A stretch of 15,177 bases of DNA from an uncultured Alphaproteobacteria bacterium. GTDB lineage: Bacteria; Pseudomonadota; Alphaproteobacteria; Rs-D84. The notes beneath the pieces were generated by a model. That model worked only from the letters and a program-made list of their open reading frames with translations. It had not been told where the DNA came from and made no database searches. A program made the translations under genes and the position numbers. The stretch spans positions 1-15,177 of the forward strand of contig CALDAH010000012.1 of assembly GCA_937903135.1 (NCBI GenBank), given 5' to 3'. Below, in pieces: positions 1 through 7,047 of this stretch. How positions within the stretch are numbered: the stretch's first letter is position 1; the number at the start of each line of letters is the position of its first letter.

Positions 1-55
1 CGGCGGGAACGTATAAAGGCACGGCCGGTAACGGCGCATGCACCGCATGTGCGGG
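1..55. repeat. 55-bp terminal inverted repeat, left copy
   Basis: The first 55 bases are identical to the reverse complement of 15123-15177, and the match ends at base 56. In both places it encodes the same peptide, AGTYKGTAGNGACTACAG, in frame in a cysteine-rich gene. Similarity continues past the exact match in weaker form (ATYSDKDGATAC against RTVYSGEGATAC). The repeat is therefore a conserved coding module, and both contig ends stop exactly in it. Confidence 0.95.
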
Positions 56-1208
56 CGCAACGTATTCCGACAAAGATGGCGCAACGGCATGTACCGAATG
101 CCCCAAAACGGCCGATGATAATGGGAGTATCGGCTATTGGAAAGCAGACGGGATACATAATACCGTAAATTCATGTTATAAAACCAAACGAACATGGGCC
201 GGCAGCTATTGCAGCGGTTTCCGCACATGTTATTACACCAGCGGCAGCAGCGGGAATGCGACATATAACGGGAACAGTCAAAAGGGATGCGATGCGTATT
301 CTTTAACATCGTGCATCGCAGGGTATTATGCGCCAACCACATCGTCTATGTCACAGATAGATGGCGTATCGGTTGGCACGGGTTATTATTCACCCGCCGG
401 GGACACGGCACGATATGCGTGCACAAATACCAAGCCTGCAAATTCTGCGTATAGCGGTGGCGCGGCGACAAATAATTGTCCGTGGACATGCAATGCGGGA
501 TATTTTCTGGAAAACAACGCATGCCCCGACTGCGGCAAAGGTGGATATTATTGCCCGGGCGATAATAAAAAATATAAATGCCCCGCCAATAACCAAGACC
601 TGGCCACGCTATCGGGCGGGAAAATTCTATCGCAATACGTTAGCTGGTCTACGGGATCACCAAACTCTACGAATATAAATCAATGCATGGGGGATACATA
701 TATATCCGTTACAGCGGGGCTATACCTTGCTGAATGTTCATGGAATGGGAAAAATTATTATGATAATTGTGGCGGTTCATTTTTATGGTATCAGGCGGCG
801 CCGGGATATTATCTAAACAGATATTCGTTTACATCATCACACGTATGGTATCGCAATATAAAGCAATGTACAAACGCCCCCGGCAATGCGCACTATACCG
901 CCGCCGGAACGCCCGACGATCCGGTAACCAGCGGCGGCACGGTTGACTATAACGATTGCCCGTGGGCGTGCGATGATGGATACGGTCAGACGTCGGAAAA
1001 CATCTGTGCCGAAATGTGCACGGCCGGCATAACGCAGATTAAAACGGCATCCGGGGTCAGCGTCCCGCTATATAAACAAAAGCATACGACGCCTGCGATA
1101 AACATCGGGCACGCGGGACAGGTATGCTATGGCAGCCTGGCCGAAGGGGCGGCCGCCGGTGCGATTAATATAAACTATAACGGAAAAACATATCATTCCA
1201 TTAGGTAA
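1..1208 (+). CDS. Cysteine-rich repeat surface-type protein, 3' part (5' end outside the window)
   Basis: The reading frame is open from position 3 to the TAA at 1206-1208 (401 residues), so the N-terminus is missing; the ATG at 348 is an internal Met. The protein is rich in Cys, Gly, Tyr, Asn and Thr and consists of irregular units such as CxxC, AGYY, KPANSAY, CPWxCNAGY and CPGDNKKYKCP. These resemble the GCC2/GCC3 or ephrin-receptor-like Cys-rich units common in large secreted proteins of uncultured bacteria (family resemblance, not a firm assignment). Many paired cysteines imply disulphide bonding outside the cytoplasm. The last 80 or so residues, from CPWACDDGYGQTSENICAEM to the end, form a domain nearly identical to the C-terminus of the gene at 12104-15177, which reads toward this one. 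No membrane anchor or LPXTG-type signal follows it. No enzymatic motif is visible. Function is unknown; adhesion or a surface-layer role is only a guess. Confidence 0.85.
   Translation, partial: AGTYKGTAGNGACTACAGATYSDKDGATACTECPKTADDNGSIGYWKADGIHNTVNSCYKTKRTWAGSYCSGFRTCYYTSGSSGNATYNGNSQKGCDAYSLTSCIAGYYAPTTSSMSQIDGVSVGTGYYSPAGDTARYACTNTKPANSAYSGGAATNNCPWTCNAGYFLENNACPDCGKGGYYCPGDNKKYKCPANNQDLATLSGGKILSQYVSWSTGSPNSTNINQCMGDTYISVTAGLYLAECSWNGKNYYDNCGGSFLWYQAAPGYYLNRYSFTSSHVWYRNIKQCTNAPGNAHYTAAGTPDDPVTSGGTVDYNDCPWACDDGYGQTSENICAEMCTAGITQIKTASGVSVPLYKQKHTTPAINIGHAGQVCYGSLAEGAAAGAININYNGKTYHSIR
957..1196 (+). repeat. Long inverted repeat: shared C-terminal domain, left copy
   Basis: These 80 codons match the reverse complement of 12116-12355 with 14 mismatches in 240 nt (94%). 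Only three mismatches change an amino acid (Q/E, H/Q, I/V). Bases 955-1033 are identical over 79 bp to the reverse complement of 12279-12357. Sequence upstream of this block is far less similar between the two genes, so the domain boundary is sharp. Confidence 0.93.
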
Positions 1209-1214
1209 AAAAAA

Positions 1215-1254
1215 CGCGCTATGTGCATGAAATCATGCGCATAGCGCGATTTTT
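1215..1254. terminator. Bidirectional intrinsic terminator between the Cys-rich gene and dnaJ
   Basis: A 15-bp stem (1215-1229 with 1234-1248, one G-U pair at 1224/1239) closes on an AAAT loop. It has an A run on the left (1207-1214) and a T run on the right (1250-1254), so it can work on both strands. It starts seven bases after the stop of the left gene and lies 20 bases beyond the dnaJ stop, which fits termination of both converging genes. Confidence 0.88.
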
Positions 1255-1273
1255 ACATAACAATTATGACGGG

Positions 1274-2401
1274 TTAAAACCATCCCTTTTTATCGGATTT
1301 AGTCGCTGCAAATTCGGTTAGTATTTTTTTCTGTTTATCATTCAATTTTGTCGGGATGCGAACGGCAACCTCTATATACAAATCACCGAAACTGCCCGCA
1401 CGACGCCCGGGCATACCATGACCGCGAACACGCAGTTTTTCACCTACCTGCGTGCCGGCGGGAACTTTTACCGACAGCTGTTTATCGTCTATTGTTTCTA
1501 CATCTATCTCGCCGCCAAGTGCAAGTGTCGTAAACGGCACATCCATCCGGGTAATCAAATCCGCCCCGCGTCGTTCAAAACGCGCATCGGGCCGAACACG
1601 GATATCCAGATAAAAATCCCCGGCAGGTGCACCGTTTAATCCGGCCTCGCCCTGCCCGGCCAAACGCAGACGCGTTCCATCCTCTACGCCCGCCGGAATC
1701 TTTACCTCAAGCGTGCGTTGTTTATTAACCGTTCCCGTGCCATCACACTGGGGGCATTTTTTACTAATCTTATGTCCTGTGCCAGCGCATTCCGGACATG
1801 GCGTTTCAACGGCGAAAAACCCTTGGCGGGCATGAACAAATCCCGTTCCATTGCAACGTTCGCATACAGGGGCCGCATGGCCATCCGCAGTGCCGTGCCC
1901 GTCGCATTTTTCGCACTTTGTGTTACTTGAAAACTTTACAGTATGTGTTTTACCAAAGAACGCATCTTTTAGGTCAATAACAACCTCGTCTAATAAATCG
2001 CGGCCACCACGCTGGGGTGCGGACGCTGTGCGATTTCCACCAAAACCGTCAAATCCGAATCCACGCATTGCCTCGCGCAGGATATCCTCCATCCCGGCGC
2101 CGCCGCCCATATCAAAATGGAACGCGCCGTTTCCAAACGGATTACCGCCACCGAACCCGGCACCTGCGCCATTGCCACCGGCAAACGCAGCATCACCGAA
2201 TCGGTCGTATGCGGCACGTTTTTGCGGATCTTTTAAGATATCAAATGCGTTATTAACCTCTTTAAATTTTTCTTCGGCCGCCTTGTCCCCTTGATTTTTA
2301 TCCGGGTGATATTTCAGTACCAGCCGATGGTATGCTTTTTTAATATCTGCATCTGATGCGTCGCGGGCGACACCTAAAACTTCATACGGGTTTTTATTCA
2401 T
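1274..2401 (-). CDS. dnaJ: Chaperone protein DnaJ (Hsp40, type I)
   Basis: DnaJ is a co-chaperone that delivers unfolded clients to DnaK and stimulates its ATPase in the cytoplasm. All type I parts are present in 375 residues, the usual length. The J domain is at about residues 1-70 with the HPD triad at 32-34. The Gly/Phe-rich stretch spans about 74-123. The zinc-binding region has four CxxCxGxG motifs (CEKCDGHG from 163, CERCNGTG from 180, CPECAGTG from 202, CPQCDGTG from 216). The C-terminal substrate-binding and dimerisation domains follow. The ATG at 2399-2401 begins MNKNPYEVLGV, the canonical start; the upstream GGACG is only a weak ribosome site. dnaK and grpE are not in the window, so dnaJ stands alone here, divergent from parE. 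CbpA is unlikely because it lacks the zinc repeats. Confidence 0.97.
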   Translation of the reverse strand: MNKNPYEVLGVARDASDADIKKAYHRLVLKYHPDKNQGDKAAEEKFKEVNNAFDILKDPQKRAAYDRFGDAAFAGGNGAGAGFGGGNPFGNGAFHFDMGGGAGMEDILREAMRGFGFDGFGGNRTASAPQRGGRDLLDEVVIDLKDAFFGKTHTVKFSSNTKCEKCDGHGTADGHAAPVCERCNGTGFVHARQGFFAVETPCPECAGTGHKISKKCPQCDGTGTVNKQRTLEVKIPAGVEDGTRLRLAGQGEAGLNGAPAGDFYLDIRVRPDARFERRGADLITRMDVPFTTLALGGEIDVETIDDKQLSVKVPAGTQVGEKLRVRGHGMPGRRAGSFGDLYIEVAVRIPTKLNDKQKKILTEFAATKSDKKGWF

Positions 2402-2440
2402 CTTTTTCGTCCATAATTATTTTTTATATATTGTGTGTTA

Positions 2441-2468
2441 TATATAGAATCATTATATAAAAAATCAA
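2441..2468 (-). promoter_or_regulatory. Possible dnaJ promoter
   Basis: On the minus strand TTGATT (2463-2468) is followed after 16 bp by TATATA (2441-2446), about 40 bp upstream of the dnaJ ATG. A perfect TATAAT also exists at 2452-2457 but has no good -35 partner. No CIRCE-type heat-shock inverted repeat is seen. The region is very AT-rich, so chance matches are likely. Confidence 0.4.
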
Positions 2469-2497
2469 GCCCTTTGAGATTAATTGGGTCTAAATTC

Positions 2498-2530
2498 TTT
2501 CGCTTGCGAAAAATTAAATAATGTTATAAT
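2498..2530 (+). promoter_or_regulatory. parE promoter, probably giving a leaderless mRNA
   Basis: A perfect TATAAT lies at 2525-2530. TTGCGA (2504-2509) or the overlapping CTTGCG (2503-2508) sits 15-16 bp upstream as -35. TATAAT ends nine bases before the ATG at 2540, so transcription would start about 0-3 bases before the start codon. No Shine-Dalgarno sequence is present (the leader would read ATATTGCT). The inverted repeat TTTCGC-TT-GCGAAA (2498-2511) overlaps the -35 and could be an operator. Confidence 0.6.
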
Positions 2531-2539
2531 AATATTGCT

Positions 2540-4519
2540 ATGACAGATACAAATACACACTCTTATGATGCATCAGATATTCAGGTTCTTGAGGGGCTTG
2601 AACCCGTTCGTTTGCGCCCGGGAATGTATATCGGCGGGACGGATGAAAAGGCATGGCATCACCTGCCGATTGAGATTATGGATAACTCTATTGACGAAGC
2701 GGTTGCCGGGTTCGCAAAAAAAATATCTGTAAATTTAATTGACTCTAAAACCATTGAAATTACCGACGACGGGCGCGGAATTCCCGTGGATGAACACCCA
2801 AAATACCCCGGTAAATCCGCATTAGAGGTTATTTTAACAACCCTGCACTCGGGTGGTAAATTTAATAATAATGTTTATAAGACCAGTGGCGGCCTCCACG
2901 GCGTCGGCAGCGCGGTTGTTAATGCCCTATCGTCCGAGATGATTGTTACAATATCTCGCGATGGTTATGAATGGCAGCAAACGTTTTCCCGCGGCAAACC
3001 AACGTCCGCGATGACCCAGGGGACGGCAACGCGTGCACACGGGACAAAGATTCGTTTTACAATTGACGATCAGATATTTGGCGAAAATGCCGTATTTAAA
3101 CCGGTAAAAATATACCGTATGGCCCGGGCCAAGGCATTTTTATCCAAGGGCGTAAAAATTGACTGGCAATGCAACCCGGGGTTAATTACCGATGATATGA
3201 ATATCCCTGCGCAAACAACGTTTTATTACCCGAACGGCGTTGCTGATTTCTTGGATGAAAAAACGAAAAATTCACCGCGTATATTACCACGTATTTTCAG
3301 CGGCAGTGTGGATTTCCCCGACGATAGTGGTCGCGTTGAATGGGCGCTGACCTTCTTAACCGACGAAAATGGTGCGGCATCGGACGATGGATTCTTTTCA
3401 TCGTATTGTAATACTATTGCGACAATTGATGGCGGCACACACGAAACCGGATTTAAATCCGCAATTACCAAGGGGATAAAGGCATACGGGGAAAAGGTAA
3501 ATAATAAATCTGCGGCCGGGATTATCGGTGATGACGTTTTTGACTCGGTTGCGGCGATTGTATCTGTATTTTATAAAACGCCCCAATTTTTAGGCCAGAC
3601 AAAAGAAAAACTATCCAACCCAGAGGTTGCCCGCTATACCGAGGCGGCCCTGCGCGATCCATGGGAAATATTCTTAGCGTCTGATCCGAAAACATCAAAC
3701 GCGTTACTGGATTTTGTTATTAATCTGGCGAATGCGCGCATAAAAACCAAACAGGTAAAAGATATTGCCCGTAAAACACCGACTAAGCGTATACGTATGC
3801 CGGCGAAATTGGCCGATTGTTCCAAGCACGGCATTGACGGGACAGAGCTGTTTATAGTTGAAGGGGAATCGGCCGGCGGGACGGCGAAACAGGCACGCGA
3901 TCGCGCGACCCAGGCAATTATGCCCCTGCGCGGTAAGGTTTTAAATGTTATATCTAATTCCGATGAACGCTTTGGCGCGAACAAGGAATTAAATGAATTA
4001 ATTGACATTATCGGCGCCGGCACGGCAAAAGACTGGGACGAAAGCAAGCTGCGATACGAGAAAATTATCGTTATGACCGATGCGGACGTTGACGGCAGCC
4101 ATATTGCATCGCTGCTAATGGCGTTCTTTTATCAGCATATGCCGCAATTAATATACGGCGGTCATTTATATCTATCGTGTCCACCGCTGTATAAGCTTAC
4201 GGCCGGAACTGAATCCATATACGTTGATACGGACGAAGAGCTAGAGAATCTGAAAAACGGTAAATATAAAAACAAAAAAATTGAGATATCACGATTCAAA
4301 GGGCTTGGCGAAATGATGCCGGGTCAGCTAAAAGAAACGACCATGTCGCCAAAGACTCGGCGTTTAATCCGTGTTGAACTGCCCCCGCGCACCGACGAAG
4401 GGGCCGAGGATACAGAAAAAACCCGGACAATCGTATCCGAGCTGATGGGTAAAAAACCCGAATTCAGATTTAAATTCATTACCGAACACGCCCAATTTGT
4501 AAAAGACTTGTTCGTATAA
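2540..4519 (+). CDS. parE: DNA topoisomerase IV subunit B
   Basis: ParE is the ATPase subunit that, with ParC, decatenates sister chromosomes. The GHKL ATPase domain has the catalytic E45 and Mg-binding N49 (IEIMDNSIDEA), DDGRG at 76-80 and GGLHGVG at 117-123. The transducer domain ends with the QTK lysine loop (Q353-K355). The TOPRIM domain has the catalytic E441 in VEGESAGG, PLRGKVLNV at 462-470 and DADVDGS at 514-520. The C-terminus carries RFKGLGEMMPGQLKETTM and ends near FVKDLFV. At 659 residues without the roughly 150-residue insert of many proteobacterial GyrB, and with the opening YDASDIQVLEGLEPVRLRPG, it fits alphaproteobacterial ParE better than GyrB. The residue two after the catalytic Glu is Glu instead of the usual Asp. 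It is transcribed alone, with its own promoter and a terminator at 4541. Confidence 0.93.
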   Translation: MTDTNTHSYDASDIQVLEGLEPVRLRPGMYIGGTDEKAWHHLPIEIMDNSIDEAVAGFAKKISVNLIDSKTIEITDDGRGIPVDEHPKYPGKSALEVILTTLHSGGKFNNNVYKTSGGLHGVGSAVVNALSSEMIVTISRDGYEWQQTFSRGKPTSAMTQGTATRAHGTKIRFTIDDQIFGENAVFKPVKIYRMARAKAFLSKGVKIDWQCNPGLITDDMNIPAQTTFYYPNGVADFLDEKTKNSPRILPRIFSGSVDFPDDSGRVEWALTFLTDENGAASDDGFFSSYCNTIATIDGGTHETGFKSAITKGIKAYGEKVNNKSAAGIIGDDVFDSVAAIVSVFYKTPQFLGQTKEKLSNPEVARYTEAALRDPWEIFLASDPKTSNALLDFVINLANARIKTKQVKDIARKTPTKRIRMPAKLADCSKHGIDGTELFIVEGESAGGTAKQARDRATQAIMPLRGKVLNVISNSDERFGANKELNELIDIIGAGTAKDWDESKLRYEKIIVMTDADVDGSHIASLLMAFFYQHMPQLIYGGHLYLSCPPLYKLTAGTESIYVDTDEELENLKNGKYKNKKIEISRFKGLGEMMPGQLKETTMSPKTRRLIRVELPPRTDEGAEDTEKTRTIVSELMGKKPEFRFKFITEHAQFVKDLFV

Positions 4520-4540
4520 TTTAAAATCTTTAATAAAATA

Positions 4541-4589
4541 ATACCACTGCCCTGATCTATTCCCGATCATTTTGGGCGGTGTATTTTTT
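4541..4589 (+). terminator. Intrinsic terminator after parE
   Basis: An outer stem pairs CACTGCCC with GGGCGGTG (one G-U pair), with ATA/TAT pairing beyond a bulged base. An inner TGATC/GATCA stem lies within the loop. A run of six T follows at 4584-4589. It lies just after the parE stop. Confidence 0.7.
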
Positions 4590-4598
4590 AACAAACGG

Positions 4599-4628
4599 TT
4601 GACATTTTTATATTTTGTATTATATAAG
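4599..4628 (+). promoter_or_regulatory. Sigma-70-type promoter of the 155-residue gene
   Basis: A perfect TTGACA (4599-4604) is followed by TATATA after 16 bp (4621-4626) or TATAAG after 18 bp (4623-4628). It starts directly after the parE terminator and about 26 bp before the start codon. An AGGGA ribosome site (4642-4646) lies seven bases before the ATG. This is the best -35 in the window, suggesting strong independent expression. Confidence 0.68.
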
Positions 4629-4653
4629 ATATGATTAACCCAGGGAATTAAAA

Positions 4654-5121
4654 ATGTCATTACAACATACACCGGTTAAAAAAAGTTCTAAAAAGAAAAA
4701 CACATATATCTTACAAATCCCCGAGATGTTAATGCCATCGCATAAAGTTGGTATACCCAAAAACATACCGCTGCCGTTAATTATTAAAAACGGTAAAAAT
4801 ATTCAATCGGATTACGGGGTAGCAGCAACAAAGTATTTCCCGACCACGGATGTTTGTCATATGCAATGGGAATACGTCGCCACACAACGTTATATGGGCC
4901 AAAAGCTTGCCAGTACCATTGTGGAATATCTGGACAAAGAAACCAATAAGCCTGTTTTAATGCTATTTCCGACCACATGTCATATTTTCAAAGAATATAG
5001 TAAAAATTACATGTCGCGTTTAAATCATGCATCACGCCGGGACTTAGAATATGAAATGCAAAAACGATCAAGGCTCATAGAATCCATGCTAATCGCCGAA
5101 CGGCGCCAGCACAATAAATAA
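4654..5121 (+). CDS. Unrecognised 155-residue basic protein
   Basis: I do not recognise this protein. The start is well supported by an AGGGA ribosome site seven bases upstream and a good promoter. The N-terminus is highly basic (KKSSKKK near residues 9-15), with no signal peptide and no membrane segment. The C-terminal 40 residues are rich in Arg, Lys and Glu (from SRLNHASRRDLEYEMQKRSR to the end) and look helical. Two Cys are present, at about 70 and 110. Promoter before and terminator after make it a single-gene unit. The basic ends would fit nucleic-acid or ribosome binding, but nothing specific shows this. Codon use looks like its neighbours, with no sign of transfer. Confidence 0.8.
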   Translation: MSLQHTPVKKSSKKKNTYILQIPEMLMPSHKVGIPKNIPLPLIIKNGKNIQSDYGVAATKYFPTTDVCHMQWEYVATQRYMGQKLASTIVEYLDKETNKPVLMLFPTTCHIFKEYSKNYMSRLNHASRRDLEYEMQKRSRLIESMLIAERRQHNK

Positions 5122-5122
5122 C

Positions 5123-5155
5123 AAAAATCCCCGGGCCATCCCGGGGTATTTTTAA
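5123..5155. terminator. Bidirectional terminator between the 155-residue and 582-residue genes
   Basis: The stem CCCCGGG (5129-5135) pairs with CCCGGGG (5140-5146) around a CCAT loop. A run of A on the left and TATTTTT on the right allow use on both strands. It lies just after the + strand stop at 5121 and 18 bases below the minus-strand stop at 5173. A near-identical inverted copy is at 7324-7357. Confidence 0.85.
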
Positions 5156-5237
5156 CACCAAATTAAAGATGGTTATTTTACGCCGACGTTGAATTCATCA
5201 CCCCAGCCGGCAACAACCTGGCCGCCGATCGTACAGT
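5123..5237 (-). repeat. Inverted duplication block 1: last codons, 3' UTR and terminator of the exported-protein gene
   Basis: The reverse complement of this block matches 7238-7354 at about 95%, with a few substitutions and two single-base insertions in the other copy. It covers the last 22 or so codons (from NCTIGGQVV), the stop, the 3' UTR and the terminator hairpin. Conservation through non-coding sequence shows DNA-level duplication. Confidence 0.92.
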
Positions 5238-6921
5238 TTATATCCTCAAAACCATTTGATATCTGGTTCTTCTTTACAACCTTACTGGTTATTAAACCGC
5301 CCGCCGTACCAAGTACAACCCCCGCAACGGAATCCGATACCAGACGAGAGGTATTAAAGTTCCCATCCTCGTTCTTCCAGCGCGATTTATCCAGACCAGA
5401 TTGAATGTCTTTTAATCCACGTGATGCAGTTTCTATGCGGTGCGTTATCTCGGTTATTTTGCTCGTGATTAATGCCACTGACGCTGCTTCGTCATAGCTC
5501 GCGATTAGCGCCATTAGCTCTGCGTATTTTATCTGATATCCCGCCTCGTTGCGATCGCTTCGCTGGCAGTATTCCAGTAAAGAGTCTATTGCCGATACTA
5601 TCTCTGCGCTGTTGCGGTATTTTATTTTATACTGCGCAAGCTCTTGTAAAACCGAACTGCTGCAATTAAATGGCTGCGAGCCGTTGGGCGCAGGCGTCGC
5701 ACTTCCCGAGCCGCCCCCGTTGTTATTCGAACCATCTTTTTTAATACATTCAAGGTTAGTTGTCGTATTGTTTATTATTTTAAGTGTTGTGCCTTTTTCG
5801 GTGCAGTAGCTCGGGGCAACGCACCATCCCTGGGACATGTTCTTGTTATTTACAACCAGGTAAGTTCCCGTCTGGCACGCTGTGGCCGCACATTTTATTT
5901 CATTGCCGATCTTTACATATACTCCCTTAGTCGCAAAATGAATTAATTTTAAATCAGATGCGCTGCACGGTTCGCCAACAACTTTCTGCACGACAGGCTT
6001 TTGTTCAACGCATTTATTCCCTTGGCGCACATAGCCTTCGTCTGCGCATTTCCATGCCCAACATACTTTACCTTTGGCTTGGCTGCTGCCATATACCTGA
6101 ATTTTATAATCGCCATCCGCGGGCATTTCATATCCGCTGCAGAATTTTACCTCGCCGGTTTTTGACCAATGATCGTCTAAGAACCGTGCTTTTATCCAAT
6201 TGGATTCAAATTTATTTTTCCCCTGCATGCATGTATGAACGTATGGGAATTGGCCGAACATTTCATCGCCGATATTACAATAACGCGCGTTTGGCATATC
6301 CGTTAGCTTAGATACATTACAGCACGCATATTGGCCGGTAACCGGATCCATATTACAGTCCGTCTGGGAAAACATTTTTGCCCCGGCCCCGACTGCGCCG
6401 ATAATTGTACCGACCGCGATTGCGCCGCCGTATGCAATCTGACCGCCGACAGGGATTGCATTTACAAACGCAGCGGCCGATCCGGTAAATGTTGCACCTG
6501 ATGCCGCGCCCTGGGCAACATCACCCCAGGTCGTTTTTGTATCTTTGGCCTCTACGCTGTCGTATAATCCGTATGCACCGGTCGCCATCCCCACGACACC
6601 GAGTGCCGCGCCGCCGGCATTTACAGCCTTTGGCACAGATGTTTTTGCGGCCGGCAATGCCTTCGGCTGCGATCCGCCCGATAAAGCGCTATTTGTTGGA
6701 TTAACACGAGATTTCCAATTAACCGTATTCCCGCTGCTGCTATATTTAGAAGCCATTTTTTCAGCTGCACTGCGCGACATACCATTGCCAACCGGTGTTC
6801 CATCCGATGTTATATCAAATAATCCGTTACCGTTATCAATTATATCTATTATTGCCGCATTGGCAGATGTTAGTCCTAAAAATCCAAGGGTTAATATCGT
6901 GGTAACGAATGATTTAATCAT
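5173..6921 (-). CDS. Sec-exported cysteine-rich protein, 582 residues, function unknown
   Basis: I chose the ATG at 6919-6921 because GAGAGG lies five bases upstream and the protein then opens with a clear signal peptide (MIKSFVTTILTLGFLGLTSANA, cleavage near residue 22-23). An ATG 30 bases further upstream would put ten acidic residues ahead of it. Two Gly/Ala-rich hydrophobic stretches lie at about 101-121 and 160-183 and may span or insert in a membrane. Residues 189-392 hold many Cys (CC at 200-201, CWAWKC at 287-292). A low-complexity Asn/Gly/Ser linker (about 397-414) leads to a helical region, 420-515, which may be coiled coil. A third Gly-rich hydrophobic stretch (531-548) and a conserved tail, INCTIGGQVVAGWGDEFNVG, end the protein. 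It is transcribed alone. A broken paralogue tail lies divergently at 7048-7303. A periplasmic or outer-membrane role is inferred only from export and cysteines. Confidence 0.88.
   Translation of the reverse strand: MIKSFVTTILTLGFLGLTSANAAIIDIIDNGNGLFDITSDGTPVGNGMSRSAAEKMASKYSSSGNTVNWKSRVNPTNSALSGGSQPKALPAAKTSVPKAVNAGGAALGVVGMATGAYGLYDSVEAKDTKTTWGDVAQGAASGATFTGSAAAFVNAIPVGGQIAYGGAIAVGTIIGAVGAGAKMFSQTDCNMDPVTGQYACCNVSKLTDMPNARYCNIGDEMFGQFPYVHTCMQGKNKFESNWIKARFLDDHWSKTGEVKFCSGYEMPADGDYKIQVYGSSQAKGKVCWAWKCADEGYVRQGNKCVEQKPVVQKVVGEPCSASDLKLIHFATKGVYVKIGNEIKCAATACQTGTYLVVNNKNMSQGWCVAPSYCTEKGTTLKIINNTTTNLECIKKDGSNNNGGGSGSATPAPNGSQPFNCSSSVLQELAQYKIKYRNSAEIVSAIDSLLEYCQRSDRNEAGYQIKYAELMALIASYDEAASVALITSKITEITHRIETASRGLKDIQSGLDKSRWKNEDGNFNTSRLVSDSVAGVVLGTAGGLITSKVVKKNQISNGFEDINCTIGGQVVAGWGDEFNVGVK
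5578..5689 (-). repeat. Inverted duplication block 2: segment encoding the Cys/helical region start
   Basis: The reverse complement matches 7131-7237 at over 90%, apart from one 5-base deletion in the copy within a repeated AAAAT unit. It encodes NGSQPFNCSSSVLQELAQY and the following residues. The 340 bases between this block and block 1 (5238-5577) are absent from the copy. Confidence 0.9.
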
Positions 6922-6986
6922 TTTTTCCTCTCTTTCTAATATACAATCCAAACGGTGGTTTAGGTTTGGCGTATTTTCATCCTCAT

Positions 6987-7015
6987 TTTATAAATATTTT
7001 ATCATATTTTTTCCG
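6987..7015 (-). promoter_or_regulatory. Possible promoter of the 582-residue exported protein
   Basis: On the minus strand TATAAA (6987-6992) lies about 65 bp before the ATG with a weak CGGAAA at the -35 distance (7010-7015). A second -10-like TATATT (6938-6943) is too close to the ribosome site. The 126-bp gap is AT-rich and also holds a 9-bp inverted repeat, TTTTTCCGG (7008-7016) with CCGGAAAAA (7051-7059). Confidence 0.3.
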
Positions 7016-7047
7016 GTTTTCCAATCATGAATTTTGCTGAAATTTAA

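Noticed and set aside
348..350. ATG at 348 as the start of the left-hand Cys-rich gene
   Set aside because: The frame is open to position 3 with the same Cys-rich composition, so this Met is internal.
1851..2294. Plus-strand open frame of 147 residues inside dnaJ
   Set aside because: It is the mirror of the Gly/Phe-rich and zinc-finger coding region; its Pro/Ser-rich composition is typical of antisense reading.
2480..2494. CtrA-like site TTAA-N7-TAAA upstream of parE
   Set aside because: One half-site is imperfect and the region is AT-rich, so chance is a sufficient explanation.
2540..4519. GyrB instead of ParE
   Set aside because: The length, the N-terminal wording and the lack of the C-terminal insert fit alphaproteobacterial ParE better. 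Finding a separate gyrB in the genome would settle it.
6949..6951. ATG at 6951 as the start of the exported 582-residue protein
   Set aside because: It would place ten charged residues before the signal peptide. The ATG at 6921 has a GAGAGG ribosome site at the right distance.
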